From an uncultured Collinsella sp. (GTDB taxonomy: Bacteria; Actinomycetota; Coriobacteriia; Coriobacteriales; Coriobacteriaceae): a stretch of 64,000 nucleotides of DNA. Location of the stretch: the NCBI GenBank assembly GCA_934630375.1, contig CAKTVQ010000005.1, positions 1 to 64,000 on the forward strand, read 5' to 3'. Made by a program: the position numbers and the translations under genes. The notes below the pieces were generated by a model that saw only the letters and a list, made by a program, of their open reading frames with translations, did not search any database and was not told the origin of the DNA. Below, in pieces: positions 25,920 to 34,299 of this stretch (position 1 is its first letter; each line of letters starts with the position of its first letter).

Positions 25920-25949
25920 GTATCGCTATCACCGATGAAAGAAGTCCTC

Positions 25950-27578
25950 ATGCCACAAGAAACTACGAAGCGCTTTGCGGGTGCCTCCTTTTTTGCCAAC
26001 CCCGTTCTGCCAGGGTTCCATCCCGATCCGTGCTTGTGCCGCGCAGGCGATGACTACTATATGGTCACCTCGACGTTTACCTGGTTGCCGGGTGTGAGCC
26101 TGTATCACTCGCGTGACCTGGTGCACTGGGAGAGTCTGGGCGGTATTCTCGATAAGCTCGATTTGAGGGGAATTCCCGAGTCCGGTGGCGTCTGGGCACC
26201 GGATCTTACCTATGCCAAGGGCGAGTTCTACCTGGTCTACTCTGTGGCAAAAACCGTGAGCGGAGCCTTTAAAGACGTTGATAACTATCTGGTGCGCGCG
26301 CGGAACATCGAGGGTCCTTGGAGCGAGCCCGTCAAGTTGGGTGCCAAGGGGTTCGATCCCTGCTTGGTTCATGCGCAGGATGGCTGTCGCCTGGTGGTTC
26401 CGCAATGGGATTGGCGTCCATTAGAGGGCCATTACAAGTTTAACGGCGTTCTTATGTACGAGCTCGATACATATACCGGTGGCGTCGGTGACCCTAAGCG
26501 CATCTTTGACCACACCGGCGATGTTCCATGTGTGTGCGAAGGGCCGCATGTGTTAGAGCACGACGGCTGGTTCTATCTGCTTGCTGCCGAGGGCGGCACT
26601 GGCGTCAATCACCGTACGATTGTCGCGCGCTCTCGAACTGTCGACGGCTATTACGAACCCATGCCGGACAATCCGCTGGTTTCGGCAGCCGGTACGTCTT
26701 CGATTCTTCTAAAGAGCGGCCACGGCAATCTTGTCGAGGCTCCCGATGGCTCTTGGTACGCCTGCCATCTTTGTGCTCGTCATCTTCCGGGGGCGTCGAC
26801 GTCTCCTTTGGGGCGCGAGTCGGCTTTGCAGCGTGTTGATTGGATTGACGGTTGGCCGCGCCTTTCCGATGGCGGCAGCGAACCCCAGTTGGCGGTTCCG
26901 GCTCCTGCTGGTATCGCAGCCGGCACCGAGAGCGAGCCGTACCGCCGTGACACCACCTACGAAACGGCGTTTGAGCCTGATTGCGATCTGTGGCGTGAAG
27001 AATGGTTGACCCCACGCGTTATAGACGATCTGCGTGTGCGAATCGACGAGACAGACGGGTTGGTCCTTACGGGAAACGACTCTCTGAGCTCTTTGTTTGA
27101 CCAAACGCTTGTCGTTCGCCGAATCCAAGATTTTTCTTTTGAGGCCGTGACCCATCTGGACGTGGCGCCGGGTAACTATAACCAGGCGGCGGGCATGGTC
27201 GCAATGTACGATTCGCGCTGCTATGTTGCCCTGTTGGTGGGGTTTGACGAGAAGAATGGAGAGCGCGTCGCAGATGTGCTCGCCTGCGATAACGGTTCGT
27301 ATTCGATGCCCCTGGGCACCGATGGACGCAAGACGCTTTCCCCTGCGGGAAAGATCGGCCTTCGTATCGTCGCCCACGCGGGCAAACTGTGCTTCGCTGT
27401 CGATGGCGGCGATGGATGGGAGGACCTCGGTTGCTCATTTGCCGAGGAAAACTTGGGCGACGAGCACATTTTGGGGCCGCATTTTACTGGCGGCATGTTG
27501 GGACTCGGAGCGGTCGATCTCGCATACGGCAAACTCAAAGCAACCTTTAGCGATTTTTCGTATCGAGCGCTCGAATAG
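25950..27578 (+). CDS. GH43-family glycoside hydrolase (xylosidase/arabinofuranosidase type)
   Basis: A 542-residue, five-bladed propeller enzyme with a C-terminal beta-sandwich (about 360-540, DLWREEWLTPRVIDDLRVRI to the end). GH43 catalytic segments are visible: NPVLPGFHPDPCLC (base Asp), GVWAPDLTYAKGEFYLVYS, and CEGPHVLEHDGWFYL (acid Glu). The likely substrates are arabinose or xylose side chains of pectic oligosaccharides. No signal peptide is present. The start at 25950 is favoured over the ATG at 25935 because GAAAGAAG then serves as ribosome site; both are possible. The exact sugar is inferred. Confidence 0.88.
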   Translation: MPQETTKRFAGASFFANPVLPGFHPDPCLCRAGDDYYMVTSTFTWLPGVSLYHSRDLVHWESLGGILDKLDLRGIPESGGVWAPDLTYAKGEFYLVYSVAKTVSGAFKDVDNYLVRARNIEGPWSEPVKLGAKGFDPCLVHAQDGCRLVVPQWDWRPLEGHYKFNGVLMYELDTYTGGVGDPKRIFDHTGDVPCVCEGPHVLEHDGWFYLLAAEGGTGVNHRTIVARSRTVDGYYEPMPDNPLVSAAGTSSILLKSGHGNLVEAPDGSWYACHLCARHLPGASTSPLGRESALQRVDWIDGWPRLSDGGSEPQLAVPAPAGIAAGTESEPYRRDTTYETAFEPDCDLWREEWLTPRVIDDLRVRIDETDGLVLTGNDSLSSLFDQTLVVRRIQDFSFEAVTHLDVAPGNYNQAAGMVAMYDSRCYVALLVGFDEKNGERVADVLACDNGSYSMPLGTDGRKTLSPAGKIGLRIVAHAGKLCFAVDGGDGWEDLGCSFAEENLGDEHILGPHFTGGMLGLGAVDLAYGKLKATFSDFSYRALE

Positions 27579-27662
27579 GTCAATGCAGCAATTGCGACAG
27601 GTCGCAAGGGCGATTGACGGGCGATGCCCGCGATTGTTCTGCAATAGAAAGCATGGTGACAA

Positions 27663-29825
27663 ATGAGTGACAAAGAGCGGCTCTTTGAGGTATCGCTCGT
27701 GCGCGAAGGCGCGTATCGCAGCGTTTCGGCAGCTCTAGAGGCGGTGGAACGGTGCGTGCCCGATAAGACTGTGCCGGTGCGCGTGCTGGTGGCGCCGGGC
27801 GAGTACCGAGAGCGGGTCGAGATTCGCCGTCCGCATGTGACGATTGAGGGCGAGACGGCCGATAGCGTACGCATCGTGGGCGGCCTGGGCGCCAAGATGC
27901 CCTCTGGGGACGGTAGCGGCCAGGACGGAAAGCTCGGTTCCTTCCGTACGTATACGGTACTGGTCGATGCCGATGACGTGACGCTTGCAAACCTTACGAT
28001 CAAAAACGATGCGGGCGACGGGCGCGAGGTCGGTCAGGCAATTGCCCTGTATGCCGATGGCGACCGCCTGGTTGTCGACGCCTGCCGCATTTTGGGACAT
28101 CAGGACACGCTGTTTGCGGGTCCGTTGCCGCCGCGCGAGGTTAAGCCGGGCGGGTTCATTGGTCCCAAGCAGTTTGCACCTCGTCGTGTGGGTCGGCAGT
28201 ACTATCGTCGCTGCCTTATTGCCGGCGATGTCGACTTTATCTTTGGTGGGGCGTGTGCCTACTTTGAGGGCTGTGAGATTCGGTCGCTCAATCGCGATAT
28301 GGACGTAAACGGGTACGTAACGGCGGCATCCACGCCCGAGGGCGAGCCGTATGGATTTGTGTTCCATGGTTGTTCCTTTACGGCAGCCGAAGGCACTGCT
28401 CCAGGGTCGGTCTACCTGGGTCGTCCGTGGCGCGAGTGGGCCCAGACCGTGTTGATCGATTGCTGGCTGGGACAGCACATCAAGCGTGAAGGCTGGTGGG
28501 ATTGGAATAAGCCGGCGGCGCACGAGAGGGCATGCTACGCCGGCGCAATCCTGCATGGCCCAGCAGGCGATGTTGCTGGCTGGGTGCCATGGGCCCGCGA
28601 GCTTGATGCTGCAGCCACTGCCCGATATGCCCGCGAGCAGATGCTTGCCGGTGCGGACGGCTGGGACCCCGAGGGCGGCTCGGGCGACAACGTGGAGGCC
28701 GCTGGCCTTTCCGATAACGGTCGCACGGTGCATATCGACACCTATTACGAAGACGAGCCGGCGCTTCGCGACCGTCTTAAGCGTGTGGGCCGTTCCGCCG
28801 CGTTTAAGGGCGCGACGCCCGGTGACTTTGAGGCATGGCAGATTGCGACGAGGGCTCGGCTGTTTGACCTGTTGGGCCTTTCGCTTATGGACCGCGCCCC
28901 GATTGAGGTCCGTGAGCTCAGCCGCGTGCAGGTCGCCGGCGGCATCGTGCGTACCCATGCACTGCTGCAGGTCGAGCGCGATGTGTGGATGCCGTTCTAT
29001 CTGTTGGAACCCGCCCGCTCCAAGCTCGACGAGCGGGGACTCAAACGCTGCTTCATCTGCCCGCATGGTCACCAAGGGGCAGGTGCCGCCAGCATTGCCG
29101 GCGTTGCGGGCGTGCCGGCGGTCGATGATGCAATTCGCAAGTTTAACTACGACTACGGTCTGCGCTTGGCGCGCATGGGCTATGTGACCGTTTGTCCCGA
29201 TGCCCGCGGCTGGGGATACCGCCGCGACTGGAAGGGTCAGGGCGACGATGAGACGAGTTTCCTGCGCGGCACATGCCTCAACCAAGCTCGTATGGCAGAG
29301 CCGCTGGGCCTATCTGTCGCAGGGATCAACGCCTGGGACAACATGCGTCTGGTCGACTATCTGGAAACACGCGGCGACATTGCGATGGGCGATCTGGGCT
29401 GTTTTGGCTTTTCGGGCGGCGGATACATGACGCTGTATCTGGCGGCGCTCGACCCGCGCGTGCGCAAGGCGTTTGTCTCGGGCTATCTGTACGGTGTCGA
29501 CGATTCGCTGCTGCACCTCAACGGCAACTGCAGCTGCAATTACACGCCCGGACTCTGGCGCTTACTCGACATGGGTGACATTGCCTCGCTCATCGCGCCG
29601 CGTCCGCTGCTGGTGCAGAGCTGCGAGGAGGACCATCTAAACGGCTCACGTGGGCTGGCAAATGTCGATGAGCAGCTCGATATCGTGCGCGATGCCTACG
29701 AGCTGCTGGGCTGTGGCGAGGGCTTGCGCCATGAGGTGTGCCCGGGTGGACACCATCTGGGCATCGCGCACCTTGCCGAGGATGTTGAGTGGCTTGACGA
29801 GCACGCTGCCGGGGTTTGCTCGTAG
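27663..29825 (+). CDS. Fusion: CE8 pectin methylesterase plus alpha/beta-hydrolase esterase
   Basis: A 720-residue two-domain protein. Residues ~10-330 are a CE8 pectin methylesterase beta-helix with the catalytic pieces GHQDTLF (~144-150), GDVDFIFGG (~187-195) and YLGRPWREW (~251-259). Residues ~385-720 are an alpha/beta-hydrolase with nucleophile elbow GFSGGGY (~581-587) and a C-terminal histidine in CPGGHHLGIAH (~695). The second domain resembles bacterial acetyl/feruloyl-type esterases. I infer removal of a second ester, possibly acetyl, from the same galacturonan. No signal peptide is present, which is unusual for a pectinesterase. It lies between GH43 and an SGNH esterase. Confidence 0.87.
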   Translation: MSDKERLFEVSLVREGAYRSVSAALEAVERCVPDKTVPVRVLVAPGEYRERVEIRRPHVTIEGETADSVRIVGGLGAKMPSGDGSGQDGKLGSFRTYTVLVDADDVTLANLTIKNDAGDGREVGQAIALYADGDRLVVDACRILGHQDTLFAGPLPPREVKPGGFIGPKQFAPRRVGRQYYRRCLIAGDVDFIFGGACAYFEGCEIRSLNRDMDVNGYVTAASTPEGEPYGFVFHGCSFTAAEGTAPGSVYLGRPWREWAQTVLIDCWLGQHIKREGWWDWNKPAAHERACYAGAILHGPAGDVAGWVPWARELDAAATARYAREQMLAGADGWDPEGGSGDNVEAAGLSDNGRTVHIDTYYEDEPALRDRLKRVGRSAAFKGATPGDFEAWQIATRARLFDLLGLSLMDRAPIEVRELSRVQVAGGIVRTHALLQVERDVWMPFYLLEPARSKLDERGLKRCFICPHGHQGAGAASIAGVAGVPAVDDAIRKFNYDYGLRLARMGYVTVCPDARGWGYRRDWKGQGDDETSFLRGTCLNQARMAEPLGLSVAGINAWDNMRLVDYLETRGDIAMGDLGCFGFSGGGYMTLYLAALDPRVRKAFVSGYLYGVDDSLLHLNGNCSCNYTPGLWRLLDMGDIASLIAPRPLLVQSCEEDHLNGSRGLANVDEQLDIVRDAYELLGCGEGLRHEVCPGGHHLGIAHLAEDVEWLDEHAAGVCS

Positions 29826-29895
29826 GCCATGGGCGTAGCGCGAGCAAACGGTAATGACTGAAAAACCGAAGACCGCCGTATGGGCGGGAGGGAGT

Positions 29896-30573
29896 ATGAA
29901 CATGAAACCGACGAAGACCTTGAGCGAATCGACCATCTGCTGCTTTGGCGATTCGACCACATGGGGCGATAACGGATGCGGCGGGGGCGGTAACGACATC
30001 TCCTGGACCACGCACCTGGGTGCGCTGCTGGGCGGTGCGACCGTCGAGAATTTTGGTATCAAGGGTTCGCGCATCGCCATCAAGGCCGACCGTACCGATT
30101 CGTTTGTCGAGCGTCTGGACGGTATCGACGACGCAGCCGATGTCTATGTCGTCTTTGGCGGCGTTAACGACTTTAGCCGCAACGTGCCGTTGGGACAGCT
30201 GGACAGCACGGACGTGCAAGAGTTCTACGGTGCGCTCGACTACCTGATCCGCACCATCACCGCGCGCTCGCCCCAGGCGAAGCTGGTGTTTATGACCCCG
30301 TGCAAGACGAGTGGCAAGCACGAGAAGGATATCCCGGCAAGCGGTGAGCTCAACCACCTGGGCCTGACGCAGATCGCCTACGTAAAGGCGATGCTCGAGG
30401 TCTGCGATCACTACTCGGTGCCGGTGATCGACCTGTACGCGCAAAGCGGCATCAGCCCGTTTTTGCCCGAGCACCGCGAGCTCTATATGCCGGACGGATT
30501 GCACTACAGCCCGGCCGGCTATGAGCGTCTAGCGCATCGAATTGCCGCGGGGCTTGTTGCCGTTTGCCGCTAA
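29896..30573 (+). CDS. SGNH/GDSL-family esterase
   Basis: A 225-residue hydrolase. Block I is CFGDSTTWGD with the nucleophilic Ser, block III is FGGVND, and block V is MPDGLHYSPAGY with the catalytic Asp and His. In this setting it is probably a deacetylase for pectic or rhamnogalacturonan oligosaccharides (CE12-like). The specificity is inferred from context. The ATG at 29896 has GGGAGGGAG just upstream. No signal peptide is present. It is the last gene before the next operator-bearing promoter. Confidence 0.85.
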   Translation: MNMKPTKTLSESTICCFGDSTTWGDNGCGGGGNDISWTTHLGALLGGATVENFGIKGSRIAIKADRTDSFVERLDGIDDAADVYVVFGGVNDFSRNVPLGQLDSTDVQEFYGALDYLIRTITARSPQAKLVFMTPCKTSGKHEKDIPASGELNHLGLTQIAYVKAMLEVCDHYSVPVIDLYAQSGISPFLPEHRELYMPDGLHYSPAGYERLAHRIAAGLVAVCR

Positions 30574-30597
30574 AAGCCTGCCGTTCGCGGGGAATGT

Positions 30598-30656
30598 AGG
30601 GTTAACGTTCACCCTATATTCCCCGTTCGCGTTACACTAAGGTTAACGTTCACCCA
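30598..30656 (+). promoter_or_regulatory. GH105 promoter with two operators
   Basis: AGGGTTAACGTTCACCCT (30598-30615) and AAGGTTAACGTTCACCCA (30639-30656) lie 41 bp apart centre to centre. TTCACC (30608-30613) and TACACT (30633-30638) form a -35/-10 pair between them, the same geometry as at uxaC. Confidence 0.75.
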
Positions 30657-30680
30657 TCATCAACGTCAGAGGGGACAGCA

Positions 30681-31919
30681 ATGGGTTGCAATCAGATTCT
30701 GGATAGCTACATCGAGCAGCTGATCGAGACGTCTACGCCGCAGGCACCCGCTTGGAACATCGAAAAGCTCCGTGCCGGCAAGGAGAACACCTGGAACTAC
30801 ATCGATGGCTGCATGATCAAGGCACTCATCGAGCTGTACGAGATCACGGGTGAGCAGCGCTATCTGACGTTTGCCGACGACTACATCGACTTCTTTGTCC
30901 AGGAAGACGGCACCATCAAGCATTACAACCCCGAGGAGTACAACCTCGACAACGTCAATGCGGGCAAGACCCTCTATAAGCTGTATGACCTGGTTGGCAA
31001 GCCCAAATACCGTGCCGCCATGGACACCATTTACCGTCAGCTCGAGACCCAGCCGCGCACCAAAGAGGGCGTCTTTTGGCACAAGGCCGTCTACCCCAAC
31101 CAGATTTGGCTCGACGGCATGTACATGGCGCAGCCGTTCTACATGCAGTATGAGCTGAGCTTCCACAACCGCCGCGCCTGCTCGGACAGCTTCCATATGT
31201 TCCAGGTCGTGCACGATCTTATGCGCAACCCGCTCAACGGCCTGTACTATCACGCCTACGACGCAAGCCGCAAGCAGTTCTGGTGTGATCCGGTCACCGG
31301 TCTTTCGGCCAACTTCTGGCTGCGTGCCGAGGGTTGGTTTGCCATGGCACTTATCGATACCTGGGAGCTCATGCCGCCCTCGATGTCGGCCGAGAAGGAC
31401 GAGATCCGCAAGATGTTCCACGACCTGATCGACGCCATGCTGCCGTATCAGGACGAGAAGACCGGCATGTGGCACCAGGTCATCAACCTGCCCAACATCG
31501 CCCCCAACTACCTGGAGGAGAGCGGCAGCGCTATCTTTGCCAACGCCATCATGAAGGGCGTGCGCCTGGGCGTGCTGGGCGAGCGCTACTACCAGCATGG
31601 CCGTCGTGCCTTCGACGGCATCTGCGAGACCTGCCTGTCCGAGCACGATGGGCAGCTGGCACTCGACAACATCTGCCTGGTCGCGGGCCTGGGCAACACC
31701 ACGCACCGCGAGGGCACCTTTGGCTACTACATGAGCGAGCCCATCGTCAAAAACGACGCGAAGGGCGTGGCGCCGCTGGTGCTGTCCTATATCGAGACCA
31801 TGCACCACGACAAGCTGGCCGGCAAGCGCGATCCGCTGGCCCCCTCGGGCGTGTGCTCCATCGAGGACCCGTTTGGCGGTTACACGCCGGGTATCAACGC
31901 CCATAAGGGATGTGAGTAG
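30681..31919 (+). CDS. GH105 unsaturated glucuronyl/galacturonyl hydrolase
   Basis: A 412-residue (alpha/alpha)6-barrel enzyme that releases 4-deoxy-L-threo-5-hexosulose uronate from unsaturated oligosaccharides made by pectate or rhamnogalacturonan lyases. Family segments include KENTWNYIDGCM, VYPNQIWLDGMYMAQPF (with the catalytic Asp), FWLRAEGWFAMALIDTW and YLEESGSAIFANAI. No signal peptide is present. It supplies the substrate for the DhuI/DhuD-like pair at 36.4-38.1 kb. A sugar isomerase gene follows directly. Confidence 0.92.
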   Translation: MGCNQILDSYIEQLIETSTPQAPAWNIEKLRAGKENTWNYIDGCMIKALIELYEITGEQRYLTFADDYIDFFVQEDGTIKHYNPEEYNLDNVNAGKTLYKLYDLVGKPKYRAAMDTIYRQLETQPRTKEGVFWHKAVYPNQIWLDGMYMAQPFYMQYELSFHNRRACSDSFHMFQVVHDLMRNPLNGLYYHAYDASRKQFWCDPVTGLSANFWLRAEGWFAMALIDTWELMPPSMSAEKDEIRKMFHDLIDAMLPYQDEKTGMWHQVINLPNIAPNYLEESGSAIFANAIMKGVRLGVLGERYYQHGRRAFDGICETCLSEHDGQLALDNICLVAGLGNTTHREGTFGYYMSEPIVKNDAKGVAPLVLSYIETMHHDKLAGKRDPLAPSGVCSIEDPFGGYTPGINAHKGCE

Positions 31920-31920
31920 C

Positions 31921-32826
31921 GTGGGAGTCATTACCCCGGGTGTGCGTCTGCACGATCTTCCCCAGGGAACGGTCGAGGAGCGCATCCGCATGGCGGGCGA
32001 GCTGGGCTTTTCGTGCATCCAGCTCCCGAGCAAGGTACTCTATAAGTCGATGGGCATCAACCGCTTGGGCCTGACGCGCGAGCTTGCCGACCACCTGCGT
32101 GCGGTACTCGACGAGGCGGGCGTCTCGGTCGCTGTGTTCGGTTGTTATAAGAATCTGGCGACCCCCGATCGCCAGCAGCTCATGGATAACTATGCCGAGT
32201 ACGAGGCATGCCTGAACTTTGCCAAGATGCTCGGCGGCTGTCCGGCGGGCACCGAGACCGGTCGCCCCAACGTGCAGAACGCTGTGGCGGACGACCGCAT
32301 GACCAATGAGGCACTCGATGCCTTTGTGGACGGGCTCAAGTACGTTTGCACCCGTGCCGAGGCGTTGGGCGGTCAGATTCTGATCGAGCCCGGCTGGAAC
32401 GAGACGGTAAATACGCCGGAGCGTTGCCGCGAGGTGCTCGAGCGCGTTCCGAGCTCGGCGCTCGGCGTCATTTACGACCCGGTGTCGCTGCTGCATCCCA
32501 GCGTGGTGGACAGCGCGCAGGAGCTTACCTCGCGCATGCTCTTCTTGTGCGGTAGCAAGATTCGTGTGCTGCACGCCAAGGATTTTGAGGTCGTGGACAA
32601 CGAGGACGAGGCCGGCTGGTGCGACGGCACGGGATCGCGTCTGGTGTGCCATGGCGTGGGCGAGACGGGCAAGTACGACTTTGAGCCTGTGGTGGCTTGG
32701 GCCGCTGCTGCCTGCCCGGGTGTTCCGTGTGTGATCGAGAACAGCACGCCTGCAACGGTGGAGGCCTCGCGCGATGTATTGCGGGGCATGTCTTCTCGCG
32801 TGGCGAGGGCTCATCAGGTTCTATAA
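31921..32826 (+). CDS. Sugar phosphate isomerase/epimerase-like TIM-barrel protein
   Basis: A 301-residue protein of the xylose isomerase-like (AP endonuclease 2) TIM-barrel superfamily. Metal-ligand type segments include ILIEPGWNETVN, VIYDPVSLLHP, IRVLHAKDFEVV and CVIENSTPATVEAS. The substrate is unknown. Its position right after GH105 suggests epimerisation of a pectin-derived sugar. I chose the GTG at 31921, with AAGGGA 10 bases upstream; the GTG at 31912 is too close to it. The stop codon lies within the TATAAT of the next promoter. Confidence 0.75.
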   Translation: MGVITPGVRLHDLPQGTVEERIRMAGELGFSCIQLPSKVLYKSMGINRLGLTRELADHLRAVLDEAGVSVAVFGCYKNLATPDRQQLMDNYAEYEACLNFAKMLGGCPAGTETGRPNVQNAVADDRMTNEALDAFVDGLKYVCTRAEALGGQILIEPGWNETVNTPERCREVLERVPSSALGVIYDPVSLLHPSVVDSAQELTSRMLFLCGSKIRVLHAKDFEVVDNEDEAGWCDGTGSRLVCHGVGETGKYDFEPVVAWAAAACPGVPCVIENSTPATVEASRDVLRGMSSRVARAHQVL

Positions 32827-32859
32827 TCGGGCTTATTGGTCTAAGAAACCGATTTCGTA
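32822..32859 (+). promoter_or_regulatory. Promoter and KdgR-type operator of the GltD-like gene
   Basis: TATAAT at 32822-32827 overlaps the stop codon of the upstream gene. AGAAACCGATTTCGTA (32844-32859) matches the second operator type, ACGAAAYCGRTTTCGT, found at kdgK and the YczE gene. A site just downstream of the -10 is a repressor position. Confidence 0.6.
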
Positions 32860-32881
32860 AAGGTCAATAGAGGGGAATTGC

Positions 32882-34099
32882 GTGGCTATCCATATCGTCG
32901 AGGAAGCAAATCGTTGCCTGGGCTGCAAAAAGGCGTTCTGCCAGATCAAAGGCTGCCCGGTGCAGACGCCTATTCCGCAGGTCATCGATCTGTTTAAGCA
33001 GCGTCGTCTGGAGGAAGCAGGCGAGCTGCTGTTCCAGAACAACCCCATGAGCGCGGTCTGCTCCATGGTGTGTAACCATTCGGGCCAGTGCGAGGGCTCG
33101 TGCGTTCAGGGTCGCAAGGGCACGCCGGTGCATTTTTCGAGCATCGAGAACTATATCTCCACGGCGTACCTCGACCGCAAGGAGTGGAAGCCTGCGCCGT
33201 CGTGCGGCAAGCAGGTCGCCGTGGTCGGCTCGGGTCCTGCCGGTATTACCGTGGCGATTAAGATGGCCCAGCTGGGTTGCGCCGTTACCGTGTTTGAACA
33301 GCGCCCCGAGATCGGCGGTGTGCTGGAGTACGGCATCCCCGAGTTCCGTCTGCCGCGCTCGCTGGTGCAAAAGTACCGCCACGTGATGTGCTCGCTCGGC
33401 GTGCGCGTGCGTCCCTCGACCACCATCGGCGGCGCGCTGCATATCGACGATCTGCTGCGCGACGGTTATGACGCGGTCTTTGTGGGCACCGGCACTTGGC
33501 GTGCCCGCAAGCTGGGGATTCCCGGCGAGTCGCGCGGTAACGTGCTGTTTGGTATCGACTATCTGGTCGACCCCACGAGTGTGGCGATCGGGCAGAACGT
33601 GGCGGTTATCGGCGCCGGTAACGTCGCTATGGATGTTGCCCGTACCGCGCTGCGCTCGGGCGCTCGCAAAGTTACCGTGTATGCCCGCTCGCGCCACATC
33701 TCGGCAATTGACGACGAGGTCGAGCTGACCGAGCTCGACGGTGCCGAGATCGTGTGCGGCAAGGCCATCTGCGCTATCGACGATAACGGCCCCGTGTTCG
33801 AGACGGCCATCTTTGACGAGGACAACAACGTGGTGGGCTACGAGGAGGAGCTCGACCATGCCGCGGCCGACACCATCGTCATTGCGGCCTCGCAGGTGCC
33901 CAAGGACAAGCTCGTGCTTACGACGGGCGGCCTGGAGACCGACCATCGCGGTCTGCTTTCGGTCGATGAGCACGGCATGACCACCGTGCCCGGCGTCTTT
34001 GCCGCCGGCGACGTGGTCAACGGCCCGCTCACCGTGGTCCATGCCGTGGCCGGCGCCAAGCTCGCCGTCGAAGGCATGACATCCTACCTGGGCCTCTAG
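32882..34099 (+). CDS. GltD-like NAD(P)-dependent oxidoreductase with Fe-S N-terminus
   Basis: A 405-residue protein of the glutamate synthase small-subunit/dihydropyrimidine dehydrogenase N-terminal type. Eight Cys form two ferredoxin-like clusters at the N-terminus (CLGCKKAFCQIKGCP, CSMVCNHSGQCEGSC). An FAD site (VAVVGSGPAGIT) and an NAD(P) site (VAVIGAGNVAMDVA) follow, and the end reads PGVFAAGDVVNGPLTVVHA. No glutamate synthase large subunit is near, so it likely serves as an electron-bifurcating or electron-transfer module for another enzyme. The KdgR-type operator and the following flavin enzyme suggest a link to uronate redox balance (inference). Start GTG 32882 with AGAGGGGA. Confidence 0.8.
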   Translation: MAIHIVEEANRCLGCKKAFCQIKGCPVQTPIPQVIDLFKQRRLEEAGELLFQNNPMSAVCSMVCNHSGQCEGSCVQGRKGTPVHFSSIENYISTAYLDRKEWKPAPSCGKQVAVVGSGPAGITVAIKMAQLGCAVTVFEQRPEIGGVLEYGIPEFRLPRSLVQKYRHVMCSLGVRVRPSTTIGGALHIDDLLRDGYDAVFVGTGTWRARKLGIPGESRGNVLFGIDYLVDPTSVAIGQNVAVIGAGNVAMDVARTALRSGARKVTVYARSRHISAIDDEVELTELDGAEIVCGKAICAIDDNGPVFETAIFDEDNNVVGYEEELDHAAADTIVIAASQVPKDKLVLTTGGLETDHRGLLSVDEHGMTTVPGVFAAGDVVNGPLTVVHAVAGAKLAVEGMTSYLGL

Positions 34100-34116
34100 C
34101 CCATCCCACCCTTATC

Positions 34117-34190
34117 AGTTGCGGTGAAATACGGACTGTTTTGGCTGTCAAAAGCCTCAATTGCTCCGTATTCCACCGCAACTTTTTTGT
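34117..34190. repeat. TTGCGGTGAAATA hairpin, copy 1
   Basis: AGTTGCGGTGAAATACGGA (34117-34135) and its near-complement (34165-34183) followed by TTTTTT. A terminator for the GltD-like gene and one of four related sequences (see 41794, 42153, 42947). Confidence 0.75.
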
Positions 34191-34299
34191 GGGTCGGGCA
34201 AAAGGTCGGGGAGTGCGTGCGGCTGTGCGCCGGGCGGTTGCTGGTACGATAGGGGAATCAGCAAGTGCCGCCACGCGGCTCAAACGAAAGGAAGCCTGT

